A stretch of DNA of 64,000 nucleotides from Bacillus sp. EB600 (GTDB lineage: Bacteria; Bacillota; Bacilli; Bacillales; Cytobacillaceae), in the NCBI RefSeq assembly GCF_024494385.1, contig NZ_JAEVLT010000006.1:62001-126000 (forward strand), in the 5' to 3' direction. Within the stretch, counting starts at the first letter, position 1. Every line of letters starts with the position of its first letter. The notes below the pieces were generated by a model. That model had not been told where the DNA came from. It did not search any database and was given only the letters and a program-made list of their open reading frames with translations. Below, piece by piece: positions 1-8,463 of this stretch. The position numbers and the translations under genes were made by a program.

Positions 1-1
1 T

Positions 2-85
2 ACAAATTTGAGTGAAGCTGCGTCCTATGACAGATTTTGGTACAATCTTGGCCCTACCATAAATGAATACCTAAAATTTGGGTAA
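2..85 (+). CDS. C-terminal end of an unidentified protein (partial)
   Basis: An open frame enters from the left edge and stops at TAA 83-85, giving 27 codons that end with residues YDRFWYNLGPTINEYLKFG. The composition reads like real coding sequence. The next gene starts 22 bases downstream on the same strand with no terminator between them, so the two probably share a transcript. The visible part is too short to assign a family. If the next gene is a toxin, this could be its partner, but nothing in the visible residues shows that. Confidence 0.5.
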   Translation, partial: TNLSEAASYDRFWYNLGPTINEYLKFG

Positions 86-107
86 TCTAAAAAAGGAGGG
101 CATGCTT

Positions 108-668
108 ATGATCGTTTATCATGGTTCAATAAGAAAATTTGAACACTTTGCTAAAGAAACGGTAGTTCAAAATTTACGTAACGATATAAATACGATTGGA
201 TTTTGGTTTACTTCTGATATCGATTCAGCGAAACCTTATGCAATAGGTACTGAGACCGTTTTCCAAAAATCAGAAACCGTGTTTTGGGAGGATGGGGAAC
301 CAAAAGTAGTTCAATTAGACAGGCCAGTAAAAGGCTTTATCTATAAAGTATATATGGATGAACCAAATCTTAAGGAATATGAATCTAAATCTGAAGATCC
401 CTATGATTTGTTTATGAGAGAGCGTGACAAATATTGTGATTATCTAGGTGGAAGAAAAAGAAACCTTACCTGGAAGGATAAAGCTATTCTTTTAAATAAA
501 GAAGAAGCTAATGCAGAATTTCGTAAAAACCTTATTAGTCAGGGATACGAAGGCTTTTTAATACGAAACACTAGGCTGCAGAATGGTGTTACAGACTTGT
601 ATTGCATTTTTTCAGAGGATTCTCTCCACATTGCAGATGTTATTCCTGTAGATGTTTTAGACGAATAA
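108..668 (+). CDS. ADP-ribosyltransferase-like domain protein
   Basis: A 186-residue protein with no signal peptide or membrane segment. It opens with MIVYHGS, followed by GFWFTSD about 35 residues later, then a central charged stretch, and near the end YEGFLIRNT and YCIFSEDSLHI. This order (YHG near the start, G-[FW]-x-F-T-S in the first third, YxG-[FV] then an F-S-[EP]-[DE] strand at the end) is that of small ADP-ribosyltransferase folds found in phage polyvalent proteins and toxins. The assignment rests on pattern, not on a search. Start chosen at ATG 108 because AAGGAGG at 93-99 is 8 bases away; ATG 102 is too close to it. It follows another gene end by 22 bases and is closed by a hairpin terminator. 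Target, immunity partner and activity are unknown. Confidence 0.55.
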   Translation: MIVYHGSIRKFEHFAKETVVQNLRNDINTIGFWFTSDIDSAKPYAIGTETVFQKSETVFWEDGEPKVVQLDRPVKGFIYKVYMDEPNLKEYESKSEDPYDLFMRERDKYCDYLGGRKRNLTWKDKAILLNKEEANAEFRKNLISQGYEGFLIRNTRLQNGVTDLYCIFSEDSLHIADVIPVDVLDE

Positions 669-673
669 TGAAG

Positions 674-702
674 AAAACTCGCCAATATTGCGGCGAGTTT
701 TT
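674..702 (+). terminator. Rho-independent terminator
   Basis: AAAACTCGCC pairs with GGCGAGTTTT around a short loop, directly after the ADP-ribosyltransferase-like gene. The T-run serves the + strand. The A-run on the other side could let it also stop the facing minus-strand dehydrogenase transcript. Confidence 0.75.
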
Positions 703-785
703 GCAATTTCATATACCAATAGCTTTTTCAAAAGGTTTATCATTTTGGCTCAAAATCTCATAAAAAGCGTATCAAAACGGACCGG

Positions 786-1739
786 TTAATCTAATACCGC
801 CACGAGGCGTCCTTTGACTTCTCTATTTTTCAATTTTTTCAGGCCTTCATCGACTTTATCAAAGCTGATTTCAGATAACTGAGGATGTAATTTACCAGTT
901 TTAAAGAAATTGTATACCCCTTTAATATCTTCTGGTGTACCGCCATTACTTCCTTTCAATGTCAATTGTTTTGTGATCATTAGGTATGTACTTACAGTAG
1001 ATTCAAGGATACCCATACCTACGATTACAACAGTACCTTTGAAAGCAACAGCATCTAAAGCATCAGCAGTCGTTTTTCCAAAACCAGCATAATCCACAAT
1101 CAATTCAGGTGCATCATCTTTCATTTCTAAAACGTTTTCGTAAACTTTTTTACAACCGATCTCACGTGCAAGTTCACGAGCATCAGGGCTTGTATCTGAC
1201 GCATACACTTCACAGCCTGCGGCAATAGCCATTTGAGCGGCAAATTGTCCTAAACCACCGACTCCGATAATACCGACTTTCATTCCAGCTTTTGCTTTAC
1301 CTTTTGTAAAAAGAGCATGATAGGATGTCATTCCGGCGTCTGTAGCCGCAGCCCCTTGTACAAAAGTTACTTCATCTGGCAAAGGGACGCATTGGACAGC
1401 AGGAACTAAGCATTTTGTAGCATAGCCGCCGTCACGATAGTAACCAATCGCTTGACCGGTTTCTGGATGCATTGGACAAACACCAACACGATCGCCCACT
1501 TTGAAATTCGTTACCCCTTCACCTACTTCAGTAATGACACCAGCACATTCATGTCCAAAAATAACTGGAGCAGCGGGAATCAACGGCATCCAGCCCGGAT
1601 CTTCCAATGCGGCAACATCAGAGTGACATAAGCCTGCTGCTTTCACGTCAATAATCACTTCACCTGGTACAACTGTTGGATCTTCTTTTTCAATAAGCTT
1701 TGGTTCAACACCTGTTTTTGTAAACAGCCAACCTTTCAT
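786..1739 (-). CDS. Zinc-type alcohol dehydrogenase (MDR superfamily)
   Basis: A 317-residue medium-chain dehydrogenase. Catalytic zinc ligands C38 (GLCHSD) and H63-E64 (GHECAGV) are present, and the nucleotide-binding GVGGLG follows the Rossmann entry at about residue 160. It should oxidise or reduce an alcohol/aldehyde with NAD(P). Two points are odd. The lobe that normally carries four structural-zinc cysteines is absent, which explains the length below the usual 340 or so. The position where a third catalytic Cys is common (CAGVT) reads DAGMT. Start ATG at 1739 is preceded on the minus strand by an AAGGGGG ribosome site. It stands alone, with its end facing the upstream ADP-ribosyltransferase-like gene. 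Substrate cannot be told from sequence. Confidence 0.85.
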   Translation of the reverse strand: MKGWLFTKTGVEPKLIEKEDPTVVPGEVIIDVKAAGLCHSDVAALEDPGWMPLIPAAPVIFGHECAGVITEVGEGVTNFKVGDRVGVCPMHPETGQAIGYYRDGGYATKCLVPAVQCVPLPDEVTFVQGAAATDAGMTSYHALFTKGKAKAGMKVGIIGVGGLGQFAAQMAIAAGCEVYASDTSPDARELAREIGCKKVYENVLEMKDDAPELIVDYAGFGKTTADALDAVAFKGTVVIVGMGILESTVSTYLMITKQLTLKGSNGGTPEDIKGVYNFFKTGKLHPQLSEISFDKVDEGLKKLKNREVKGRLVAVLD

Positions 1740-1928
1740 AAATTAAAACCCCCTTAATAATTTCGATTATATTAATATTATAACAATATACTTTTTATAG
1801 TGTTTTGTATGCCTTATTTATTCACCCAAATGTCATAATTTAAAAATTAAAAAGTTCGAGGTCAGACACTATTGCACTAATGCGTTACAATACCGAGGTC
1901 AGGAAATCCTTTGAATAATTTTTCCTTT

Positions 1929-2030
1929 CGATTATTATTGATACATTGGCCAAACACGACTCAAAGTAATGGTGTATCCGTAAAAGAATTGCTGAATCAA
2001 ATTGGGACTGGAAGTAATTTATTAAAATAA
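1929..2030 (+). pseudogene. Possible C-terminal gene remnant
   Basis: A frame of 33 codons ending at TAA 2028-2030 reads as protein-like (LLLIHWPNTTQSNGVSVKEL and on), with no start or ribosome site. The LLIHWPN piece recalls the aldo/keto reductase strand, but this is weak. The rest of the 1740-2046 gap shows a short GGTCAGACAC-type word near 1860 and the AAGGAGGG ribosome site of the next gene at 2033-2040. Confidence 0.2.
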
Positions 2031-2046
2031 TTAAGGAGGGCTAGTA

Positions 2047-2955
2047 ATGCGCGTACAGTACGATGAAATGAGAAGTGAATTCAAAAGAGTTCTCATAAAA
2101 AGAGGATTTGAACCGGAATCTGCGGAGGTTGCTGCATCCATAATAGCCGACAACAGCTGTGATGGGGTATATTCCCATGGCTTGAACAGGTTTCCTTCTA
2201 TTGTTAAAGCGATCGATGAAGGAACGATTAGGCCGGGTATGCGTCCGGTGAAACTGAATAGTATGGGTGCTCTTGAACAATGGGATGGACAGTTGGGTTT
2301 CGGCCCAATCAATGCGTCTATTGCCATGGACAGAGCTATTGAACTAGCTGGACAATACGGGTTAGGGTGTATCGCACTTAGAAACACTAACCACTGGCTT
2401 CGAGGAGGCACTTATGGCTTGAGGTCTGCCAACTCAGGATGTATCGGGATTTGCATGACAAATACATTCCCCAATATGCCGCAGTCTCAATTCTCCTACG
2501 GTAAGCTGCAGACCTATTCCCTTACTGGAAAGAAACTTCCAGTTGCAGGAGGTTATGGTGCAGATGGTAATCTTACTAACGACCCGGATGCTATTTTAAA
2601 TAGTGGTGAAATTCTTCCTGCAGGATTTTGGAAGGGCTCAGGACTCGCCATAGCAATTGACATGGTGGTTTCTGCACTATCTGTTGGCAGATCTACTTTC
2701 GATATGAGGAAGGACAGCCAAGATAAAGGAATTTCACAGGTATTCATCGCTATAAATCCGGTACAATACTCAGGTAAGGATTATGCGGATACTTACATAG
2801 AAAATATGTCTGAGTATATTAAGACCTCATCAAGGATAGCTGGTGTTACTGATATCCTTTATCCTGGTGAGAGGACAGCAAAAGAGCGTGCTGAAAACCT
2901 AAGGATAGGTATTCCAGTAAGCCGGGATATATGGGAAACAGTGCTAAAACTATAA
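2047..2955 (+). CDS. Ldh-family NAD(P)-dependent oxidoreductase with internal deletion (YiaK/DlgD-like)
   Basis: A 302-residue member of the malate/L-lactate dehydrogenase (type 2) family, closest by eye to 2,3-diketo-L-gulonate reductase YiaK. Shared blocks include GVYSHGLNRFP, SMGALEQWDGQ, ALRNTNHWLRGG, FSYGKL and FWKGSGLAIAIDM. YiaK-type enzymes are about 330 residues. Here the text runs from TNTFPNMPQS straight into FSYG, so about 29 residues that normally carry the GTNP nucleotide-binding loop and following strand are missing, in frame, near bases 2480-2490. The catalytic His of the SHG block (about residue 44) remains. The protein is probably inactive or in decay. ATG 2047 has AAGGAGGG at 2033-2040. 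No sugar-acid catabolic genes surround it. Confidence 0.75.
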   Translation: MRVQYDEMRSEFKRVLIKRGFEPESAEVAASIIADNSCDGVYSHGLNRFPSIVKAIDEGTIRPGMRPVKLNSMGALEQWDGQLGFGPINASIAMDRAIELAGQYGLGCIALRNTNHWLRGGTYGLRSANSGCIGICMTNTFPNMPQSQFSYGKLQTYSLTGKKLPVAGGYGADGNLTNDPDAILNSGEILPAGFWKGSGLAIAIDMVVSALSVGRSTFDMRKDSQDKGISQVFIAINPVQYSGKDYADTYIENMSEYIKTSSRIAGVTDILYPGERTAKERAENLRIGIPVSRDIWETVLKL

Positions 2956-3161
2956 GCATAAGACTCAGTTCATGAGTCAGGTCCCCTGCAAATAAATGCT
3001 TTAATCTTGAAGGGCACTATCCCCCTAAATTCACAGTAAATAAGTTTTTTGAATGGATTTGATAATGAATGAAAAAACTATAGAAATAAATCTATTCTGT
3101 GAAGCAGTAAAAAGGAAACACCTTGTATTATGCATAAATGGAAAAATCGGGAGGATACCAA

Positions 3162-3851
3162 ATGAGAAGGATCAATCCAGGCTCTGTCATTTCTTACATT
3201 AAGTATGGAAATTTAAAAATACCAAAGAATATTCAATGTGAGTGCCCGGGATGCGGTAAAACAACTGAATTTATGCTTAATGCAAACTACCAGAGCAGTA
3301 AGAATGGCATGGTAACTGAGTGTAGTTGTCCTTTATGTAAAAAAACAGCGATTTTTATTATTATGACTAAGGAAGCTCTTGATGAAAAAGGTGAATGTGC
3401 TGATACATATATTTATGACATTCAAGCTTCCAAACATCCGATTAATCAATTGGAAAATTTGCCTAATATACCCAAGGATCTTATTAGGGCATACCGTTCA
3501 GCAATAAATGTTTATCAATCCAAAGAAAATTCAGCTACTGCTGTTATGTCTAAACGAGTGATTGAAAGTATCCTAAAGTATTTTCTGGGTGAAAAAAGTA
3601 AAGCCCAGCCATTGTCTCAACAGCTTGAAATCCTGCCGAATCATGTTGACTTGGCAAAGCCTATTCAATCTCTTAGCCGTTTATTGGCAACTGATGATTC
3701 ACTGCATCGGATGCTTGAACTGGAAACAGAAATGGATTATGAGACAACCTCGTTAGTAATGGATCTATTAGAAAGCTTAATTGAGTATCTTTTTATCCTC
3801 CCAGGGAAAATCGACGTCACTACTAATAAAATAGCAAAGAAATTCAGTTAG
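3162..3851 (+). CDS. DUF4145 domain-containing protein
   Basis: A soluble protein of 229 residues. The N-terminal third holds two Cys pairs (CECPGCGKT and CSCPLCKK) that look like a zinc ribbon. The C-terminal half is helical with the SKRVIESILKYFLG stretch characteristic of DUF4145. Proteins of this family often occur in defence and mobile regions, alone or fused to nucleases; this one is alone and has no nuclease motif. ATG 3162 is chosen because GGGAGG at 3149-3154 sits 7 bases before it; an in-frame ATG at 3138 has no such site. Function not known. Confidence 0.65.
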   Translation: MRRINPGSVISYIKYGNLKIPKNIQCECPGCGKTTEFMLNANYQSSKNGMVTECSCPLCKKTAIFIIMTKEALDEKGECADTYIYDIQASKHPINQLENLPNIPKDLIRAYRSAINVYQSKENSATAVMSKRVIESILKYFLGEKSKAQPLSQQLEILPNHVDLAKPIQSLSRLLATDDSLHRMLELETEMDYETTSLVMDLLESLIEYLFILPGKIDVTTNKIAKKFS

Positions 3852-4028
3852 GATACTAAGATTCTTACATATACATAATACTCTAGGGCACTCATTTTAT
3901 TTAAATTCGAGTGCCCTTAAAATAATCTTTACAGCAAAAACAAGAATTCCTTTAATGGAATCTGTTAAATAGTTATAGGGATCCAGTTAATCGCAGAACC
4001 CCCGCCATATAATCAGCAAATTTTAATG

Positions 4029-4261
4029 ATTCTACACAAGTGAGTGACGATTCTACATAAACGCAGAGGGATTCTACACAAGTGAGTGATGATTCTACAT
4101 AAACGCAGAGGGATTCTACACAAGTGAGTGATGATTCTACATAAACGCAGAGGGATTCTACACAAGTGAGTGATGATTCTACACAAACGCAGAGGGATTC
4201 TACATATATAAGTAATGATTCTACATAAACGCAGAGGGATTCTACACAAATGCAAAGGGAT
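4029..4261. repeat. 21-bp tandem repeat arranged as a 42-bp higher-order unit
   Basis: About eleven copies of a 21-base unit beginning ATTCTACA. Two versions alternate: one ending CAAGTGAGTGATG and one ending TAAACGCAGAGGG, making a near-perfect 42-base period across most of the block. Copies decay at the right end, and looser ones continue to about 4300. Because 21 is a multiple of three, long stop-free frames appear by accident. Nothing indicates coding. The rest of the 3852-4657 gap shows only AT-rich sequence and, just before thrC, two stretches starting CTTGCATC that resemble each other. Confidence 0.9.
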
Positions 4262-4657
4262 TGAACAAATGGGTAATGAATCTATACAAATTAGAGTTAA
4301 TGTCTGCTATTTATTTTTTTCATAAATTTCCTGCTAATTTAGCTGCCCCAGTGACTGTGTCAGACTGATCCAGAGAATTCTTCTTCATCCTGGCAAGCCT
4401 AAGGATGTTGACCTTTTTTTCGTATATAAATCTATCATAATATAGAAATCTCTATATGATAATGAACAATATGTTTCAGCTTAACTTGCATCCGTTAAAG
4501 TAGTACAATTAAAGGGCGTTTAACCAGAATTTATACAATAAATGAAGTTCAACGCAATATAAGTGTATCTATTGAGAATTCACAATTATTCTATATTGAC
4601 TTGCATCACATTTTAGGTAACGATAGTACTATAATTAATTTTTACTTGGAGGGTATT

Positions 4658-6061
4658 ATGAAATTTGTTAGTACACGCGGGAATGTAAGCGGAATTGGGT
4701 TTATTGATACAGTCTTGATGGGACTGGCAAATGATGGAGGACTTTTAATTCCAGAGAAAATCCCACAAATTACTGCAGAAAAACTTAAGGAAATGTCCCA
4801 GCTTACTTATCAGGAATTAGCATACGAAATCTTTTCCTATTATGTTGATGGTGAAATTCCAGAAAATGATTTAAAAGAATTAATCGAGAAAAGCTATGCA
4901 ACTTTCCGTAATCCAGAGGTAACACCTGTAAAAAAGGTGAAGGAAAACATGTATGTGCTGGAACTGTTCCATGGTCCGACCTTTGCTTTTAAAGATATTG
5001 CTCTGCAATTCTTAGGGAATTTGTATTCTTATGTATCAAAGAAGACAGGGGAAACCATTCATATTCTTGGCGCTACTTCAGGGGATACAGGTGCATCAGC
5101 CATTGAAGGCGTAAGAGGAAAAGAAGGCATTCGTATTTGTATTTTGCACCCATTTGGAAAAGTAAGTAAGGTACAAGAATTGCAAATGACGACAGTTCAT
5201 GACAAAAATGTTTTGAATTTAGCGATCAGAGGAACGTTTGACGATGGTCAAAGAATTATCAAGGAATTGTTCGCTGATGTAGATTACAAACACAAGTATC
5301 ATTTGCGTGCAATTAATTCCATTAACTTTGCCCGAATTTTGGCGCAAACGGTATATTATTTTTATGCGTATTTCCAAGTAGGCAAAGAGGCTGGCACAAA
5401 GAGCGTTAATTTCAGTGTACCTACTGGAAATTTTGGTGATATCTTTGCTGGTTATCTTGCAAAGAAAATGGGTCTCCCAGTTGGTAAACTCATTGTGGCA
5501 ACGAACGAGAATAATATTTTAGAACGTTTTATCCATGATGGGGTGTATGAACCTGGTGAATTCCGCAGTACATTTAGTCCTTCTATGGATATTCAAGTAG
5601 CTAGCAATTTCGAGCGTTATTTGTACTACTTACTTGATGAAGATCCAACCGCAGTATCTGCCTTAATGGATCATTTCAAGTCAGAAGGCAAAATTGTCGT
5701 GAACGAGGAACATCTTCGCCAGGTGAAAAAGGATTTCGCGGCACATGGAGTTGTAGGAGAAGAATGCTTGCTAACAATTAGCAAGTATTATACTGAATCA
5801 AATTATTTACTAGATCCACATACAGCTTGCGGTGTTGCTGCGTACGAAACATGTAATGAACCTAGTGAGGTTTGTGTCACACTTGCAACAGCACATCCGG
5901 CAAAATTCAATGAATCCATTGAGCGTTGTGACATCAAGCAGACATTCCCTGAACAAATTAGTCAGTTGTTTGATAAACCTCAGTATCTGGAAGTTGTTGA
6001 CGCAGATAAAGAGGAAATCGTTCGTAAAATAGAGACCCTTTTTAGCTCTCCCGCTAAATAA
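4658..6061 (+). CDS. thrC: Threonine synthase
   Basis: Converts O-phosphohomoserine to threonine with pyridoxal phosphate, the last step of threonine synthesis. At 467 residues it is the long form (E. coli/yeast type), not the roughly 350-residue form usual in Bacillus subtilis. The N-terminal STRG and DGGLLIPE blocks are typical. The PLP lysine is K112 in HGPTFAFKDIALQFLGN, followed by ATSGDTGASA. ATG 4658 is preceded by GGAGGG at 4648-4653; an upstream extension to 4601 lacks a ribosome site. It stands alone, with no hom or thrB beside it, and ends in a strong terminator. Confidence 0.93.
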   Translation: MKFVSTRGNVSGIGFIDTVLMGLANDGGLLIPEKIPQITAEKLKEMSQLTYQELAYEIFSYYVDGEIPENDLKELIEKSYATFRNPEVTPVKKVKENMYVLELFHGPTFAFKDIALQFLGNLYSYVSKKTGETIHILGATSGDTGASAIEGVRGKEGIRICILHPFGKVSKVQELQMTTVHDKNVLNLAIRGTFDDGQRIIKELFADVDYKHKYHLRAINSINFARILAQTVYYFYAYFQVGKEAGTKSVNFSVPTGNFGDIFAGYLAKKMGLPVGKLIVATNENNILERFIHDGVYEPGEFRSTFSPSMDIQVASNFERYLYYLLDEDPTAVSALMDHFKSEGKIVVNEEHLRQVKKDFAAHGVVGEECLLTISKYYTESNYLLDPHTACGVAAYETCNEPSEVCVTLATAHPAKFNESIERCDIKQTFPEQISQLFDKPQYLEVVDADKEEIVRKIETLFSSPAK

Positions 6062-6098
6062 GCCCGTTTTACAATATAGTTTTAACTAACTAAAGTTT

Positions 6099-6135
6099 AA
6101 CCTCTTCCGTATTCATTTACGGAAGGGGTTTTTAT
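6099..6135 (+). terminator. Rho-independent terminator after thrC
   Basis: AACCTCTTCCGTA pairs with TTACGGAAGGGGTT, followed by a T-run. Confidence 0.85.
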
Positions 6136-6445
6136 TTTGCCTAAATTTAATAAGCGAAAGTATTGTAATTTTATTTGAGACTGTTTAGTTTGAAAAGTGA
6201 GTACAAAGGTATGTCAGATTTATTCATAAGTTGACTTTTAATTTTCTGAAAAATATAATAAATTTAAATATTGCGATATAGAAATTAGTTTTTCTATTAA
6301 AGAAAGCTTACGAATAGTACTATGAAGTGCTGCGTAACAAAACAGCGATCCGATCACGAGGATAGATATGCCATTTTATCTTCATTTCACTTGGAGGTAA
6401 GGAACAATCATTTCATATAATGAAATTCCAGAAAAGGGTGAAAAA
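6136..6445. other. Intergenic stretch before the DUF427 gene
   Basis: AT-rich, no gene seen. Only a GGGTGAAAA-type weak ribosome site just before 6446 is evident. No riboswitch class was recognised. Confidence 0.5.
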
Positions 6446-7267
6446 ATGAAAAATAATACTGAATTATCAGCATGTGAAATTAAAGATCCGGGAGCTGAAT
6501 GGGCTTTTCGTGTCGAAACGTCACCAAGATGGGTGAGGGTAAGGTTTGGTGGTGAAACCATTGTAGACAGTAAACGTGCCGTGTTAGCTTATGAGTCTGG
6601 GAGACTTCCAGTATACTATTTTCCTCAAGAGGACGTTCGGATGGATCTCCTAGTTCCTACAGAATATCAATCGGTTTGTTCCCACAAAGGAAGAGCTTCT
6701 TATTGGTCTATTAAAGTCGGAGAAAAGGTTTCCGAAAACGCAGCATGGGGCTATTTGACACCCAATCCTGCTGCAGAAGGTATTAAAGGGTATCTTTCAT
6801 TTTATTGGAGTAAAACGGATGCATGGTTTGAGGAAGAAACAGAGGTTTTTGTTCATGCACGTGATCCTTATACACGCGTCGATGCCATTCCTAGCTCTCG
6901 TCATATTCAAGTAGTAGTAGGCGGGAAGGTTATTGCTGAAAGTAATCGTCCTGTAATTGTATTCGAAACGGGCTTAGCTACGCGTTATTATCTTCCAAAA
7001 GAAGATGTTCATCAGGATGTTTTGGTACCCTCCGAGTTGACCACACGTTGCCCGTACAAAGGGATTGCCTCTTATTATTCAGTTAAAATTGGCGATAAAT
7101 TTTTAAAAGATGTGGTATGGAGCTATCAAAATCCTGTTCCTGCCGTTCGCGAAATCGCGGGTCTTCTCTGTTTTTACAGTGAGAATATTGACGCTCTTTA
7201 TGTAGATGGAGAAAAATGGGAGCTTCCTAAAACACAACGGCTGCCATACAAAGTCATTGAAAGATAA
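6446..7267 (+). CDS. Protein with two tandem DUF427 domains
   Basis: A soluble protein of 273 residues made of two homologous halves. Each half has a [RQ]-V-x-V-x-x-G-G-[EK]-x-[IV] strand, a V-[LV]-x-[YF]-E-[ST]-G then YY[FL]P(Q/K)EDV motif, an S/T-x-C-[SP]-[HY]-K-G-x-A-S-Y block, and an A-W-x-Y/V-W-S-Y turn before the last strand. This is the DUF427 fold, duplicated. The biochemical role of the family is not established. The OpuC-like ABC operon starts 48 bases downstream on the same strand with no terminator between, so co-transcription is likely and a link to quaternary-amine handling is possible. Confidence 0.75.
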   Translation: MKNNTELSACEIKDPGAEWAFRVETSPRWVRVRFGGETIVDSKRAVLAYESGRLPVYYFPQEDVRMDLLVPTEYQSVCSHKGRASYWSIKVGEKVSENAAWGYLTPNPAAEGIKGYLSFYWSKTDAWFEEETEVFVHARDPYTRVDAIPSSRHIQVVVGGKVIAESNRPVIVFETGLATRYYLPKEDVHQDVLVPSELTTRCPYKGIASYYSVKIGDKFLKDVVWSYQNPVPAVREIAGLLCFYSENIDALYVDGEKWELPKTQRLPYKVIER

Positions 7268-7314
7268 AAATTTCTTGAAGGCGAAATTCAAGATGAATGG
7301 AGGAGGTGGTAGAG

Positions 7315-8463
7315 ATGAAAGGCGTGCCAGCAGTAGAGTTTAAAGGGGTCAGCAAAGACTATGGATCCGGTCCTGTAGTGAATAATTTACAATTAGACAT
7401 TCCAAGTGGGCAAATTGTTACGCTGATTGGTCCTTCGGGAAGTGGGAAAACAACCATTTTAAAGATGATCAATCGGCTGATAGAGCCTGATTCAGGTACA
7501 ATTCAGCTGGAGGGCAAAGATGGAAGTAAAATAAACCCCGTGGAATTGCGGAGAAATATTGGTTATGTCATCCAACAGATTGGATTGTTTCCTCATATGA
7601 CAATTGAGGATAACATCACGGTGGTACCACGGTTAAAAGGTGAAAAAAAGAAAAGTTTGATAGGACGTACGGAAGAGCTGCTTCAATTAATCGGACTCGA
7701 TTATCAAAGCTTTCGCCGTCGCTATCCACATGAACTTAGCGGAGGACAGCAGCAACGAATTGGTGTTGCACGTGCATTGGCAGCTGAACCAGCTATTATT
7801 CTGATGGATGAACCTTTTAGTGCTCTTGATCCGATCAGCAGAGAACAGTTGCAAAACGAATTAATGAGGCTAAACCAAACGGTAAAGAAAACGATTGTGT
7901 TTGTCACGCATGATATCAATGAAGCCTTGAAAATAGCAGACACCATTATACTTTTAAAAGAAGGAAAACTAGTGCAGGTAGGTACACCGGAACAACTACT
8001 GAAATATCCGGCCAACGACTTTGTTCGTATGTTTATCGGTGAAGAAAGAATTAGACGGGCGGCTGTCGAACAATCCTTTCAAATCACTGCTAAATTAATG
8101 ACATCGACTTTGTCGGTTGCATCAGATTTACCACTTTCAGAAACAGTAGAACGAATGAAACAATTCTCTTCTTCCTATTTAGCCGTCACGGACAAGAACT
8201 CTTGTTTTTCAGGGGTTATCACTTTAACAGATGCGGATGCCATTATGAAAGAAGATAATGATGCGACGATTGGTCTCGTTTTACGAAAGGATTTCCCTAT
8301 CGTAATGGAGGAGACACCAATGGACGAAATCTATGGAATGATGATCAATCATCCAATCCTTCCCGTAGTGGACGATCAGCACCGATACCTCGGCATGATC
8401 ACTCGTGACCATGTCCTGAGGGAATTAGCGAAACAAATGAAACGAGAGGGCGTTTTAAAATGA
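7315..8463 (+). CDS. opuCA: Glycine betaine/carnitine/choline-type ABC transporter, ATP-binding subunit
   Basis: A 382-residue cytoplasmic ATPase energising uptake of quaternary ammonium solutes. Walker A GPSGSGKTT is at residues 39-47, the signature LSGGQQQRIG near 142 and the Walker B ILMDEP near 160. The C-terminal third is a pair of CBS-like repeats (about 260-375), as in OpuCA, where it senses ionic strength or a nucleotide. ATG 7315 is chosen because GGAGG lies at 7299-7305; the in-frame ATG at 7297 sits in front of that site. The permease gene begins in its stop codon (ATGA overlap), indicating translational coupling. Confidence 0.9.
   Translation: MKGVPAVEFKGVSKDYGSGPVVNNLQLDIPSGQIVTLIGPSGSGKTTILKMINRLIEPDSGTIQLEGKDGSKINPVELRRNIGYVIQQIGLFPHMTIEDNITVVPRLKGEKKKSLIGRTEELLQLIGLDYQSFRRRYPHELSGGQQQRIGVARALAAEPAIILMDEPFSALDPISREQLQNELMRLNQTVKKTIVFVTHDINEALKIADTIILLKEGKLVQVGTPEQLLKYPANDFVRMFIGEERIRRAAVEQSFQITAKLMTSTLSVASDLPLSETVERMKQFSSSYLAVTDKNSCFSGVITLTDADAIMKEDNDATIGLVLRKDFPIVMEETPMDEIYGMMINHPILPVVDDQHRYLGMITRDHVLRELAKQMKREGVLK

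Noticed and set aside
668-685. ATGAAGAAAACTCGCCAA shared with the minus strand at 37522-37539
   Set aside because: In one place it is part of a terminator stem, in the other the start of the PBP frame. With no wider similarity this looks like coincidence.
3065-3202. 45-codon frame (MNEKTIEINLFCEAVKRKHL at the start) before and into the DUF4145 gene
   Set aside because: Protein-like and faintly WYL-like, but it has no ribosome site and overlaps a better-supported gene start. Kept only as a note.
4013-4255. 80-residue minus-strand frame made of LCRIPLRLCRIITH-type repeats
   Set aside because: It only reflects the 21-base tandem repeat, whose length keeps frames open. It has no ATG start (TTG only) or ribosome site.
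7620-7636. GGTGGTACCACGG-like T-box-type word
   Set aside because: It lies inside the OpuC ATPase coding sequence and has no specifier stem or terminator around it.
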